Assembly (NCBI GenBank): GCA_040751955.1
Contig: JBFMFY010000002.1
Coordinates: 96,055-160,054 of the forward strand
Direction of reading: 5' to 3'
DNA length: 64,000 nt
Origin: SpSt-333 sp040751955
GTDB lineage: Bacteria > Bacteroidota > Ignavibacteria > UBA10030 > UBA8401
Position 1 is the first letter of the stretch, and each line of letters starts with the position of its first letter. The translations under genes were made by a program, and so were the position numbers. Of the stretch, positions 53,363-62,700 are shown one piece after another. Under the pieces are notes generated by a model that saw only the letters and a list, made by a program, of their open reading frames with translations, made no database searches and was not told the DNA's origin.

Positions 53363-54046
53363 ATGGAACGACATTTTGAAAAAGAACTCGATCAGTTAAA
53401 AACAAAACTCATCGCTATGTGCAATCTTGTCACCGAAGCGCTCGAAACATCGCTGGAAGCTGTGCTGAACGATTCCGAAGAACAGGCGGAAAGAGTCTTT
53501 GATCTTGAAAAGAGAATTAACGGATATGAGATAGAAATTGACAACGGCGTTGTGGATGCGCTGGCGCTTCAGCAGCCGGTGGCAAAAGACCTGCGGTTGA
53601 TTCTCGCAATTCTAAAAATCAACAACGACCTTGAACGGATCGGCGACCATGCGGTCAACATCGCCGAATCGGCGATCGGACTTGTCAAAACACCCGGACG
53701 TGAAGCGCTGTTGAGAATTCCGGAAATGTCCAACGAAACGGTAAAGATGCTGAAGAATGCAGTGCAGAGTTTCGTTGAACTCAATCCTGAGAAAGCGCAA
53801 CGAGTGCTGGAGAGCGACGATGCGATCGACGATCTGAACCGCGGCATGATCGCTGAGATCGTCAGGTTAATTAAAGCGGATCAGACGACAATCGAAGGGA
53901 ACCTGCAGCTGGCGCGCATCAGCCGCAATCTTGAGCGCGTTGCCGATCTCACCACCAATATCGCCGAAGAGGTGATCTTTTATACACAGGCGCGGTTCGT
54001 CAAGCACCACGCTGCGGATGATAAACCGGTAGAATCACACCGATAA
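53363..54046 (+). CDS. phoU: phosphate signalling protein PhoU
   Basis: A 227-residue helical protein with two PhoU repeats. It opens with HFEKELDQLKTKLIAMCNLVTEALETSLEAVL. The metal-binding ERIGDHAVNIAESA is in the first repeat and RNLERVADLTTNIAEEVIFY in the second. PhoU represses the Pho response when phosphate is plentiful, by linking PstSCAB to the sensor kinase. The ATG at 53363 is preferred over a GTG at 53348. Its 3-prime end overlaps the converging hemerythrin gene by 12 bases. No PhoR-like kinase is present in the window. Confidence 0.93.
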   Translation: MERHFEKELDQLKTKLIAMCNLVTEALETSLEAVLNDSEEQAERVFDLEKRINGYEIEIDNGVVDALALQQPVAKDLRLILAILKINNDLERIGDHAVNIAESAIGLVKTPGREALLRIPEMSNETVKMLKNAVQSFVELNPEKAQRVLESDDAIDDLNRGMIAEIVRLIKADQTTIEGNLQLARISRNLERVADLTTNIAEEVIFYTQARFVKHHAADDKPVESHR

Positions 54047-54541
54047 ATATTTTTTCGGATCATACCCCGCTCTCTCCAATGCACGCCGCGTTGCTTCAAG
54101 CACGTTCGGATCGGGATTATTGGGGAGGGATTTTACTTCGGGTGCGTTCTTCACTTTATCTGCAATCTGTTCGATTGCTGTCTCATCATACGCATCGGCG
54201 CGTTCGTAGAAACCGCCGTTCTTTTCCTCAAGTTCGTTATGTCCCGTCAGTATCGCAGTAAGAGCCTGCACGATTGCAAGTGATGGCGGCGGAACGAGGA
54301 GCGCTACAATAGCGGAATGATCTAAACGAATCCGGTCGAGGGTCCGTTGCATTTCCGCGTCTAAATTTCGTTTTAATGCAGGGATCAAAATTTTTTCTTC
54401 AATCCCGATATGCCGCAGCAATCCCTGCCGGAACTGCTGATACGCTTCGTTGTTGATCTCACCTGACGGCGTCAGCGATTGTTGAAGCAGACGATCGAGG
54501 CGGTCATGGTCGTTAGTCAGATATTCAGTGATACGTTTCAT
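54035..54541 (-). CDS. hemerythrin-domain protein
   Basis: A 168-residue di-iron four-helix bundle. The ligands His12 (TNDHDRLDRLL), His44 and Glu48 (RHIGIEEKILIPAL), His75 (LDHSAIVALL), and His101 and Glu105 (GHNELEEKNGGFY) are all visible. Such cytoplasmic hemerythrin HHE proteins bind O2 or nitric oxide or repair Fe-S clusters. Lying next to nrfHA, a role against nitrosative stress is plausible but inferred. It ends 12 bases inside the phoU gene. Confidence 0.88.
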   Translation of the reverse strand: MKRITEYLTNDHDRLDRLLQQSLTPSGEINNEAYQQFRQGLLRHIGIEEKILIPALKRNLDAEMQRTLDRIRLDHSAIVALLVPPPSLAIVQALTAILTGHNELEEKNGGFYERADAYDETAIEQIADKVKNAPEVKSLPNNPDPNVLEATRRALERAGYDPKKYLSV

Positions 54542-54559
54542 TTAAGATCAAAAAAATGC

Positions 54560-54582
54560 AGGACGATTTTCCAAATCGTCCT
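54560..54582. repeat. perfect 10-base hairpin between the hemerythrin gene and nrfA
   Basis: AGGACGATTT (54560-54569) pairs with AAATCGTCCT (54573-54582) around TCC. It sits 32 bases beyond the nrfA stop. It may terminate the nrf transcript, although no T-tract follows on the minus strand. Similar in design to the GGAACGG repeats. Confidence 0.55.
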
Positions 54583-54613
54583 GGGGTAAGATGAAATCTC
54601 GCCCTACAATCAT

Positions 54614-56086
54614 TTAATAACTCACTGCACCTTGCCGTTCTTTCGCTTTTGCATCCCACACGGGAAGAACCTTCTTCTTCCACTCATTTTTTGCAGCAAC
54701 TAATTTCGGCATATCCAATCCGATGAATGCCTGTGCCTTTGCTTTCGTGGAAAGGTCAGGCATAGCAACTATCGGCGACGCTTTGTGTTTGATCAGCACT
54801 TGCGTGATGAACCGCCGCGCTTCTTCTGCACGTTGTATGGATGTGCTCAACACGCGTGTCGCTTCAAGCGGTGAATGGAATCCCACGGCGTTCGCCGCGC
54901 TCACCCAATCCCATCGCCACTGTGCGGAGCGGATCAGCTTCAGCGCAGGTACAAGTTCGGATGAATCTGCCCCCGCTTTGTACGCAGCGGCAGCTTCAAT
55001 GTGCGCAGCAACGAGTGCTTTTTCTGCGAGGAGTTTTACTTCCATCACTTTGTCCTGACGGTCGTTCACATTTTTGATGAGTGTCTGTTCGCTTTCGCGG
55101 TGACAGACCTGGCATGAGCCGGCGATATTTTCCAGCGGTGACGCGATCTTGTGATTGGTGAACTTTACGCCGCCTTCATTTTTATACGGCATGTGACAGT
55201 CTGCGCACGATACGCCCCGCTCCGCATGAATGCCGGTGCGATACAATTCATAATCAGGATGCTGTGCTTTCAATATCGGCGTTTTGCTCAGTTTGTGGAC
55301 GAAGTCGATATGTCCGACCTCTTCGTAATACTCTTCCATTTGATCCGCAGAGAATCCTTTGTCCCAGGGGAAGGTGAGATATTTTTCCACTTTCCCCTTG
55401 AAATAATATTCCACATGGCATTGCGCGCAGACGAGTGAACGCATTTCCTGACGCGTTGCTTTGTTGATGTCTTTTCCGAGCCGCGCCCATGCTTCGGCAA
55501 GCGCCGGACGGGTGATGCGGAGATTCATCGTCTTCGGATCGTGACAATCCTGGCAGCCGATGTTATTGACCACTTCGTGACCGAGCGAGTCCCATGAATC
55601 TTTGTAGAATTTTGCCGGAGTCATTTTATTCATCAACCGCGGAACATCGGTACTTTTGCACGTCCAGCATGTTGCCGGCTGCGGCGTGCCGGTGCGAAGA
55701 ATATTTCGGATGTCGTTGATCGCATAGTAATGTCCGCGCGCCTGATTGTATTCGCGGGAGAATGCGTATCCTGCCCACAATACGACATTCAGCGGATCTT
55801 CGCCGAGCAGATCGCGCTTTTTGCTTCCCCCGTACTTGCTCACGAACGACGTATCGGTGGTGGAGCGGTACGTTTCAAATTCGCGCGGAAAATTTTCTCC
55901 CCACACTTCGTTGCGCGGTTCCCAATCGGCAATCGGCTTTACCATCTGGTATTGAATGTATGCTTCATTGCGGCGTTCCATAATTGATGCGCCGAGCCAG
56001 CCGACGAGGAAAACGATGACTGCTGTTCCTCCAAATAGTACCCAAGCAAGCCACGGGTGTTTTTGAATTAGATCAGTAATTTTCAT
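54614..56086 (-). CDS. nrfA: ammonia-forming cytochrome c nitrite reductase catalytic subunit
   Basis: A 490-residue pentaheme enzyme. Heme 1 is bound by the NrfA-specific CWTCK at residues 140-144, and CQDCH (178-182), CAQCH, CADCH and CQVCH follow. The catalytic region KFTNHKIASPL supplies conserved His ligands. One N-terminal helix (about 12-35) acts as a signal anchor. It reduces nitrite to ammonium with six electrons in the periplasm. GGAGC precedes the ATG. nrfH lies 52 bases upstream, so the pair is an operon. Confidence 0.96.
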   Translation of the reverse strand: MKITDLIQKHPWLAWVLFGGTAVIVFLVGWLGASIMERRNEAYIQYQMVKPIADWEPRNEVWGENFPREFETYRSTTDTSFVSKYGGSKKRDLLGEDPLNVVLWAGYAFSREYNQARGHYYAINDIRNILRTGTPQPATCWTCKSTDVPRLMNKMTPAKFYKDSWDSLGHEVVNNIGCQDCHDPKTMNLRITRPALAEAWARLGKDINKATRQEMRSLVCAQCHVEYYFKGKVEKYLTFPWDKGFSADQMEEYYEEVGHIDFVHKLSKTPILKAQHPDYELYRTGIHAERGVSCADCHMPYKNEGGVKFTNHKIASPLENIAGSCQVCHRESEQTLIKNVNDRQDKVMEVKLLAEKALVAAHIEAAAAYKAGADSSELVPALKLIRSAQWRWDWVSAANAVGFHSPLEATRVLSTSIQRAEEARRFITQVLIKHKASPIVAMPDLSTKAKAQAFIGLDMPKLVAAKNEWKKKVLPVWDAKAKERQGAVSY

Positions 56087-56115
56087 AAATGCTCCATATA
56101 AAAAATCAACTTGGT

Positions 56116-56136
56116 GGTTCGGCGTTAACGCCGACC
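56116..56136. repeat. palindrome in the nrfH-nrfA spacer
   Basis: CGGCGTTAACGCCG is a perfect palindrome flanked by GGT and ACC, giving a short hairpin in the 52-base gap between nrfH and nrfA. It might adjust the ratio of the two subunits. Confidence 0.5.
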
Positions 56137-56138
56137 TG

Positions 56139-56738
56139 TTACTTTGAATATTTTTTCATCCACATCGGTGTAATGTCCGACGGAATCGGTACGCGGGCGT
56201 ATGGCACCGATGCCAGACTGTTCACTCTTCCGTGTGGTGTTTCACGGTGGCATTCCCAGCAGAGTTTCCCTTCACCGTGATCCCGCAGATCGAGAGTTAC
56301 GAATTTTTCTTTGACATTCTGCGTAAGTGATGAATGACAGCGGATGCAATTTTGCTGAACCACGGCAGTCCCTGCATCATGAATACGAATGACCTGTGGC
56401 TCCATACGGAACGTGAACATAAAGGAGTGACGTGTTCCATCCATCGCTTTGAACAAAAATTTATTGAAAACATTATTGTGAGGAACGTGACAATCGTTGC
56501 ACACGGTTACACGTGCGTGACTGCTTCGTTCCCACGTTGCGTACTGCGGTGCCATCACATGACAGTTCATGCACGCTTTCGGGTCGTCGGAAAGATATGA
56601 TGTTGCGTTACCGACATAGAGCGTTAATGCACCGAGACCAATCAAAACTCCTGTGAGGAGCAGAACGGGAATCCGCCATTGAGGGGGAGGTGAAACAGCA
56701 GCTATGAAACGGTCTATGGAATCGATAATGTTTTTCAT
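56139..56738 (-). CDS. nrfH: NrfH-type tetraheme quinol dehydrogenase
   Basis: A 199-residue NapC/NirT-family cytochrome. One N-terminal helix (about 22-45) anchors it. The heme sites are CMNCH (in CMNCHVMAPQYATWERSSH, about residue 57), CNDCH, CIRCH and CWECH. It takes electrons from menaquinol and passes them to NrfA in the periplasm. A terminator sits upstream, between it and the NapH-like gene, so nrfHA has its own promoter in 56739-56800. Confidence 0.95.
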   Translation of the reverse strand: MKNIIDSIDRFIAAVSPPPQWRIPVLLLTGVLIGLGALTLYVGNATSYLSDDPKACMNCHVMAPQYATWERSSHARVTVCNDCHVPHNNVFNKFLFKAMDGTRHSFMFTFRMEPQVIRIHDAGTAVVQQNCIRCHSSLTQNVKEKFVTLDLRDHGEGKLCWECHRETPHGRVNSLASVPYARVPIPSDITPMWMKKYSK

Positions 56739-56796
56739 AGTCGATATTCAGGAGATTGAAAAACAATACTGTAAATGTATGAACTTCGCAAAGGAA

Positions 56797-56842
56797 TACA
56801 AAACAAAAAATCTGACCCGATGTATCCCGGATCAGATTTTTG
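56797..56842 (-). terminator. rho-independent terminator of the NapH-like gene
   Basis: On the minus strand, AAAAATCTGATCCG pairs with CGGGTCAGATTTTT, followed by TTTGTTTTG. It lies directly behind the stop at 56849 and insulates nrfH. Confidence 0.85.
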
Positions 56843-56848
56843 TCCATG

Positions 56849-58045
56849 TTAATCGTGCGGACCGTACTTGGGCACGGTGCCGTGGGCATGGTTGTACAGA
56901 GGAGAATCGAGCTTTTGAAAGCGGAAGAGATATTCATCTTTTTGCACGCTGTTTTTCCAGTGTCCGGTGAGCATGCCGAGTCCCGTAATAGCGATGAAGA
57001 CGCCGACCACCAGCGATCCCATAACCCAATTGGAAACAGCGCGGGAGGATTTTTTTGTACGAAGCATGAGTGTATCTTTTACAGGACATTCTTCAACGCA
57101 TCGCATGCAGCTTGTACACTCATCACTCCATACTTGTCCTACCGCGTGCACTTTGATATTCGAAGGACAAACTTTTGTGCAGAGTTCGCAGTCGATACAT
57201 GTTTCTTTTGTCCGTGTGATTCGTAACGGAGAAAGCAATCCTGCCAATCCAAGCAGTGCGCCGTACGGGCAGAGGTAGCGGCACCAGAAATTTTTGATGA
57301 CGACAGAAAAAAACATCAGGATGATGATCGTCCAGAGCGCAAAGGATGAGATCTCGGCAAAGAAGAGGTACATTTTGATGTCGGCAACCTTGTTGTACGG
57401 ACTATTGATGAAGATCTCCAGTTCTTCAACAGACATTGCTGCGATGGAATAGAGAAAGAAAAAGAGAAGCAGGTACTTCAATGATCGGAGAGGATAATCA
57501 AGCCATTTCCAGACAACAATATTCCGTTTGAATATTTTCTGACCAAGCATCCAGAGCGATTCGCTGATCGTGCCGACGGGGCACATCCAGCTGCAGAATG
57601 CTTTTTTCATGATAACACTGACGGCGATAATACCGATGAGAATAATTGTTCCCGCCGGATGAATTGTGTTCAACGAACCGCTCCCGATCCAGTGCAGCAT
57701 TCCCATCAATGCGCTGATGGGGAGGAATCCTTCAACGCCGGGAGGGCGCTGGAAATACGGTTCAACTCCTGCAGACAATCCCCATTTCATGAATAAATGG
57801 AACTCAATGCCGATCCACACGCACAACAGTGCAAATGCAAGCTGCACGGAGGAACGGAAGAACTGCGAGTCATTTTGTAATTGATCAAGCAGCCGCTTGT
57901 ACCACGGGAATGAACGATTCGGTTTATATTTTCTCCGCCGCTGATCGAGCGGAATTTTTTTGATTCGTGGTGTTTTGGACACCGTATCTGTTTGTACGAT
58001 CGATTCGCTTGTACGCTCAATCTGTGTTATCATTGCTCTATTCAT
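56849..58045 (-). CDS. NapH/CcoG-like polyferredoxin membrane protein
   Basis: A 398-residue membrane Fe-S protein with about five helices. The membrane part has two NapH-type motifs (CSWMCPVGTISESL and CRYLCPYGALLGL). The soluble part binds two [4Fe-4S] clusters through CIDCELCTKVCP and CTSCMRCVEECP. NapH- and CcoG-like proteins pass electrons from quinol, or help assemble periplasmic reductases. Its position just upstream of nrfHA suggests it feeds or supports nitrite reduction. This is inference, since nrfHA normally suffices. Confidence 0.86.
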   Translation of the reverse strand: MNRAMITQIERTSESIVQTDTVSKTPRIKKIPLDQRRRKYKPNRSFPWYKRLLDQLQNDSQFFRSSVQLAFALLCVWIGIEFHLFMKWGLSAGVEPYFQRPPGVEGFLPISALMGMLHWIGSGSLNTIHPAGTIILIGIIAVSVIMKKAFCSWMCPVGTISESLWMLGQKIFKRNIVVWKWLDYPLRSLKYLLLFFFLYSIAAMSVEELEIFINSPYNKVADIKMYLFFAEISSFALWTIIILMFFSVVIKNFWCRYLCPYGALLGLAGLLSPLRITRTKETCIDCELCTKVCPSNIKVHAVGQVWSDECTSCMRCVEECPVKDTLMLRTKKSSRAVSNWVMGSLVVGVFIAITGLGMLTGHWKNSVQKDEYLFRFQKLDSPLYNHAHGTVPKYGPHD

Positions 58046-58096
58046 AAATACGATAAAACGGTCTTTTTCATCCTCAAAAAATTAGCGGGATCCGAT

Positions 58097-58150
58097 GTGG
58101 ACAAAAACCTGTGACGGAAGGAGGAAGTCCGCTGCAGGTTTTTCGTCCAC
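58097..58150 (-). terminator. long hairpin between the Rrf2 gene and the NapH-like gene
   Basis: GTGGACAAAAACCTG (58097-58111) pairs with 58135-58150 with a single bulged base, giving a 15-base stem with a GGA/TCC inner pairing. It follows the Rrf2 stop by 10 bases on the minus strand and may be a terminator or attenuator. Confidence 0.7.
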
Positions 58151-58159
58151 ACTCTGTGG

Positions 58160-58594
58160 CTATGCAGCCTTGTACCCGCTCTTTTTAATTTCTTTTGCCA
58201 TATCGACGATATTCTTCTTTGTCAGCGCGCCGAAGAAGAGATCCTTCGTTGCTTTCCATTCGTTGTGCAGCGGACATGGTTCGGTGGTGCTGCATTCGGT
58301 ATATCCGAGCACGCACGAATCGACAATCTCGCGCCCGTCGATCGCTTCGATGATATCCATCAACACGATCTCTTCCGCCGGCTTTGCCAGCCAAAATCCG
58401 CCGGAGACTCCTTTCATCGAGTGGAGCAATCCTTTGTGCGACAATTTCTGGAAAATCTTGCCGAGAAAGTGGAACGGGATGTTGAGATGTTGTGAAATCT
58501 CCTTGATTGTTGTCATCTCTCCCTGTTTCTTCTGTGCCAGGTAGATGACCGATTGCAATGCATACTCGCATTGCCTGCTAAAGAAAACCGACAT
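58160..58594 (-). CDS. Rrf2-family Fe-S transcription regulator
   Basis: A 144-residue winged-helix regulator. The DNA-binding part is SRQCEYALQSVIYLAQ through VSGGFWLAKPAEEI. Cysteines 94, 101 and 107 (DSCVLGYTECSTTEPCPLHNEW) have the C-x6-C-x5-C arrangement used to bind an Fe-S cluster in NsrR/IscR-type members. It probably senses nitric oxide, oxygen or Fe-S status. It is the obvious local regulator for the NapH-like gene, nrfHA and hemerythrin. That link is inferred from position. Confidence 0.9.
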   Translation of the reverse strand: MSVFFSRQCEYALQSVIYLAQKKQGEMTTIKEISQHLNIPFHFLGKIFQKLSHKGLLHSMKGVSGGFWLAKPAEEIVLMDIIEAIDGREIVDSCVLGYTECSTTEPCPLHNEWKATKDLFFGALTKKNIVDMAKEIKKSGYKAA

Positions 58595-58653
58595 GGTATC
58601 CTCTCCTTCTGTTCGTTAATCGGCTGCCGGCGTTCTGCCGGAATGCCTGTTAG

Positions 58654-59643
58654 TTACATGTACGTTTGTAATGCTTTCATATAGTTTGCCCGTTCAAACG
58701 ACGACGGATCGGCAACAGATTGATGGCTCATGCTACCGCGCATATCGCTGATAGACGAGTACTCATGTTCCACCATCCATTGCTGCACACCCGTCAACAC
58801 TTCGCGGATCTTCCGCGGACCGTACCGCAGCAATGCCGAGCACATCATGGTGACGTTTGCACCTGCCATGATCAGCTTCAACACATCGTCAGATGTATGA
58901 ACGCCTGTTGTTGCGGCAAGATCGGCTTTTATTTTTTTATGGAGGATCGCGATCCAGCGGAGCGGCAGACGGAGCGAATCCGAAGTGCTGAGCAGCACGC
59001 CGGGTTCGATATTCAGCGTATCGAGATTGATATCCGGCTGGTAAAATCTGTTGAACAGAACCAGCCCGTTGACACCCATATGATCCAGTCTCTTTGCCAC
59101 ATGCGGAATTGAAGTGAAGAAGGGGGATAGTTTCACTGCGACGGGAATCTTGATCTGATTGCGAATATTTTTTACAATGTCGAAGTACGTCTGTTCAATG
59201 TCGTCACTGGAAAGATTCACATCGGTGGGGATGTAGTACACATTCAGTTCCAACGCGTCGGCACCTGCCTGCTCGATCTTCTTCGCGTACTCGACCCATC
59301 CGCCGTCGGTAACACCGTTAATGCTGCCGATGATCGGAATACCGACAGACTGTTTCAGTTTGTGGATGTGTTCTAAATACTCTTCGGGACCGGTGTGATA
59401 TTCATGCGGCTCAGGGAAGAACGACGTGGCTTCGGCAAAACTTTCCGCGTGGTACGTCAGGTGGTGATACAACTCTTTTGTTTCGTGACGTATCTGTTCT
59501 TCAAAGATAGAGTACATCACGATTGCCGAAGCGCCGTAATCTTCCATCAATTTTACATTGCCGACACTGCGCGACATAGGCGATGCCGAAGGGACAATCG
59601 GGTTTTTGAGTTTCAGTCCTAAGTATGTGGTCGATAGATCCAT
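58654..59643 (-). CDS. dihydroorotate dehydrogenase-like flavoprotein
   Basis: A 329-residue FMN-type TIM-barrel protein. DLSTTYLGLKLKNPIVPSASPMS is the DHODH opening. Flavin-binding stretches are GSINGVTDGGWVEYAKKIEQAGADALELN, VKLSPFFTSIPHVAKRLD and the AATTGVHTSDDVLKLIMAGA region. It resembles PreA/DHODH-like proteins often found beside pyruvate:ferredoxin oxidoreductase in Chlorobi-group genomes. The ATG at 59643 has AGGAG upstream; the longer frame to 59778 overlaps nifJ and is not used. It may pass electrons to or from ferredoxin, which is inference. Confidence 0.82.
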   Translation of the reverse strand: MDLSTTYLGLKLKNPIVPSASPMSRSVGNVKLMEDYGASAIVMYSIFEEQIRHETKELYHHLTYHAESFAEATSFFPEPHEYHTGPEEYLEHIHKLKQSVGIPIIGSINGVTDGGWVEYAKKIEQAGADALELNVYYIPTDVNLSSDDIEQTYFDIVKNIRNQIKIPVAVKLSPFFTSIPHVAKRLDHMGVNGLVLFNRFYQPDINLDTLNIEPGVLLSTSDSLRLPLRWIAILHKKIKADLAATTGVHTSDDVLKLIMAGANVTMMCSALLRYGPRKIREVLTGVQQWMVEHEYSSISDMRGSMSHQSVADPSSFERANYMKALQTYM

Positions 59644-59664
59644 AATGTCTCCTGAATTCATGAA

Positions 59665-59695
59665 GGTGACCGCCACCTTGGAGGTGACGGTCATC
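59665..59695. repeat. hairpin between nifJ and the DHODH-like gene (GACCGYCAC family)
   Basis: GGTGACCGcCACCT (59665-59678) pairs with AGGTGaCGGTCATC (59682-59695) around TGG, with one C-A mismatch. It shares sequence and mismatch position with the hairpin at 14789-14813. Confidence 0.65.
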
Positions 59696-59702
59696 TGTGG
59701 TA

Positions 59703-62700
59703 TTAATGTCCGTTTGTTACCGCATTCAACGCTTGCGGTCCATAATTCATCGCGGCGAGTTGCTCGTAGAAACGCCATTTCTTTGCGATATCGTCCTCCG
59801 CATCGTGCAAAAGTTTTTTTGCTTTTTCCGGCGCCATCTTTGTCAGCATTTTGTACCGGATCTCGTTGTAGGCAAATTCTGCAAACTTGATCTTCGGCGG
59901 TTTGGAATCAAGCTGGAACGGATTCTTTCCTTCCTTTACGAGGGACGGATTGTACCGATAGAGCGGCCAGTACCCTGAATCGACCGCAAGTTTCTGCTGA
60001 TTCAATCCGTACCTGATGTTGATGCCGTGGTTGATGCAGTGGCTGTACGCAATGATGAGCGACGGACCGTCGTACGCTTCTGCTTCGAGCATTGCTTTCA
60101 CAGTATGGAGATCATTTCCCCCCATGGCGATCTGCGCCACATACACATTGCCGTAACTCATGGCGATCAATCCGAGATCTTTTTTTCCCGCCCCTTTTCC
60201 CCCTGCGGCAAACTTTGCTACAGCACCGCGCGGCGTTGACTTCGACATCTGCCCGCCGGTGTTGGAGTACACTTCCGTATCGAGCACAAGTATATTCACG
60301 TTGGCGCCCGAAGCGAGAACATGATCGAGTCCGCCGAAACCGATATCGTACGCCCAGCCGTCGCCTCCCATAATCCAGACGCTTTTCTTTACGAGGTAGT
60401 CTGCGATCTCGAGGAGATGTTTTGCATCGATATTATTCTGATGCTTCTGTAACAAATCTTTCAACCGTGCTACTCGTTCGCGCTGCAGGTAAATTTCTTC
60501 TTCGTTCGTCTGTTTCGCAGAGAGAATTTCGTTTGCAATTTCCTCTCCCAGTTCGGGTATCAATCGCAGCAGCAATTCACGCGCCTGATTATTCTGCTTG
60601 TCGATGGAGAGCCGGAATCCCATCCCGAATTCGGCGTTGTCTTCAAACAATGAGTTCGACCACGCGGGACCGCGTCCCTCGTTGTTTTTTGTCCACGGAG
60701 TTGTCGGCAGATTGCCGCCGTAGATTGAAGAGCATCCTGTTGCATTTGCCACCACAGTGCGGTCTCCGAACAACTGGCTGACAAGTTTCACATACGGAGT
60801 TTCTCCGCATCCGGTGCAGGCGCCGGAAAATTCGAACAGCGGCTGCAGGAATTGTGAACCTTTGATCGTGTTGACTGCAACAGTTCTGCGGTCTGCTTCA
60901 GGTATAGTCAGGAAGTAATCCCAGTTTTTCGCCTCCTGTTCACGGATCGGCGGCTGCGGCATCATGTTCAGCGCCTTGTACTTCGTCTCTTTCTTGTTCT
61001 TTGCCGGGCACACTTCAACGCACAAACCACATCCGGTGCAATCTTCCGGTGCGACCTGAATCGTGTATGCCTGTCCTTTGTACTCGTTTCCTTTATACTG
61101 CATATGTTTAAATGTTTCCGGCGCGGCTGCAGTCAACGCATTGTCATACACTTTAATGCGGATCGATGCGTGGGGGCAGACAAGTGCACACTTGCCGCAT
61201 TGGATACACCACTCGGCATCCCACACCGGAATTTCGAGAGCGATGTTTCGTTTTTCCCACTGTGTAGTTCCAACCGGATATGTACCATCCGCCGGCATAG
61301 CACTCACGGGAATCTGGTCGCCGTATCCCGCGATCATCTTTCCGGTCACATTCTTCACGAACGCCGGCGCGTGATTCGGTACCGGAGGACGCAATTCGAG
61401 CTTGCTTGTTACCTGTTTCGGATACTCGACCTTGTGAAGATTTTCGATCGTCGCATCGACCGCGGCGAAGTTCATCTTTACGATGTCTTCTCCTTTTTTA
61501 CCATAGGTTTTCTTGATTGACTTTTTAATTGCTTCGATTGCCTGCTCTTTCGGAAGCACGCCGGAGATTGCAAAGAAACAAGTCTGCATGATCGTGTTGA
61601 CGCGTCCACCCATGCCGGTCTTTTGCGCAACAGCGGTTCCGTCGATTACATAGAGATTCAGTTTTTTCTTGATTACATCTTCTTGCACATTGCGGGGGAG
61701 TTCATTCCAGACGCGATCTGCGGGGAAGGGTGAATTAATGAGGAATGTACCGCCGTCAACAATGGAGGAAAGCATATCCATCTTTTCAAGGAACTGCCAT
61801 TGATGACAGCCGACGAAATTTGCTTTCGTGATCAGGTATGTAGAATGGATCGGACGGGGACCAAAACGCAAATGCGATGTGGTTGTTGAACCGGATTTCT
61901 TTGAATCATACACAAAGTATCCCTGTCCGTAATACTCCGTCTCTTCGCCGATGATCTTGATTGAATTCTTGTTCGCTCCAACCGTACCGTCCGCACCGAG
62001 ACCGAAGAACAGTCCGCGGAAGACATCATCTTTTTCCGTCGAGAAGGAATAGTCAACGTCGAGCGACGTGTGCGATACATCGTCCACGATGCCGACGGTG
62101 AAATGATTCTTCGGTTTTTGCTTCTTCAATTCATCGTACACCGCTTTCACCATCGCAGGAGTGAATTCTTTGGATGCGAGTCCGTACCTGCCGCCGATGA
62201 TACGGGGCTGTGATTTGAATTTTGGATTGCCGTCGGCAGCATATTCATTCATTGCGGCAACCACGTCAAGATAGAGCGGCTCGCCCGATGTTCCCGGTTC
62301 TTTTGTTCTGTCGAGCACTGCGATTGCTTTCGTTGTTGCGGGGAGTGCTTCGATGAGATGCTTCATAGAGAACGGGCGATAGAGGCGAACTTTCACGACG
62401 CCGATCTTCTCTCCTTTTTCCATCAACGCTTCGATCGTTTCATGCACTGCTTCGGAACCGGAACCCATCAGCACGATAATCCGCTCTGCATCCGGCGCGC
62501 CGAAGTAATCGAACAAATGATATTGTCGTCCGACAATCGTTGCGAATTTATCCATCCACTGTTGAACGATGTCTGGCATCTTTTCATAGTATGGATTCAC
62601 GGTTTCGCGTCCTTGAAAGTACACGTCGGGATTCTGTGCCGTTCCTCTCATTACGGGATTGTCGGGAGTCAGCGCCCGACGTCGGTGTTCCGCTACAAGG

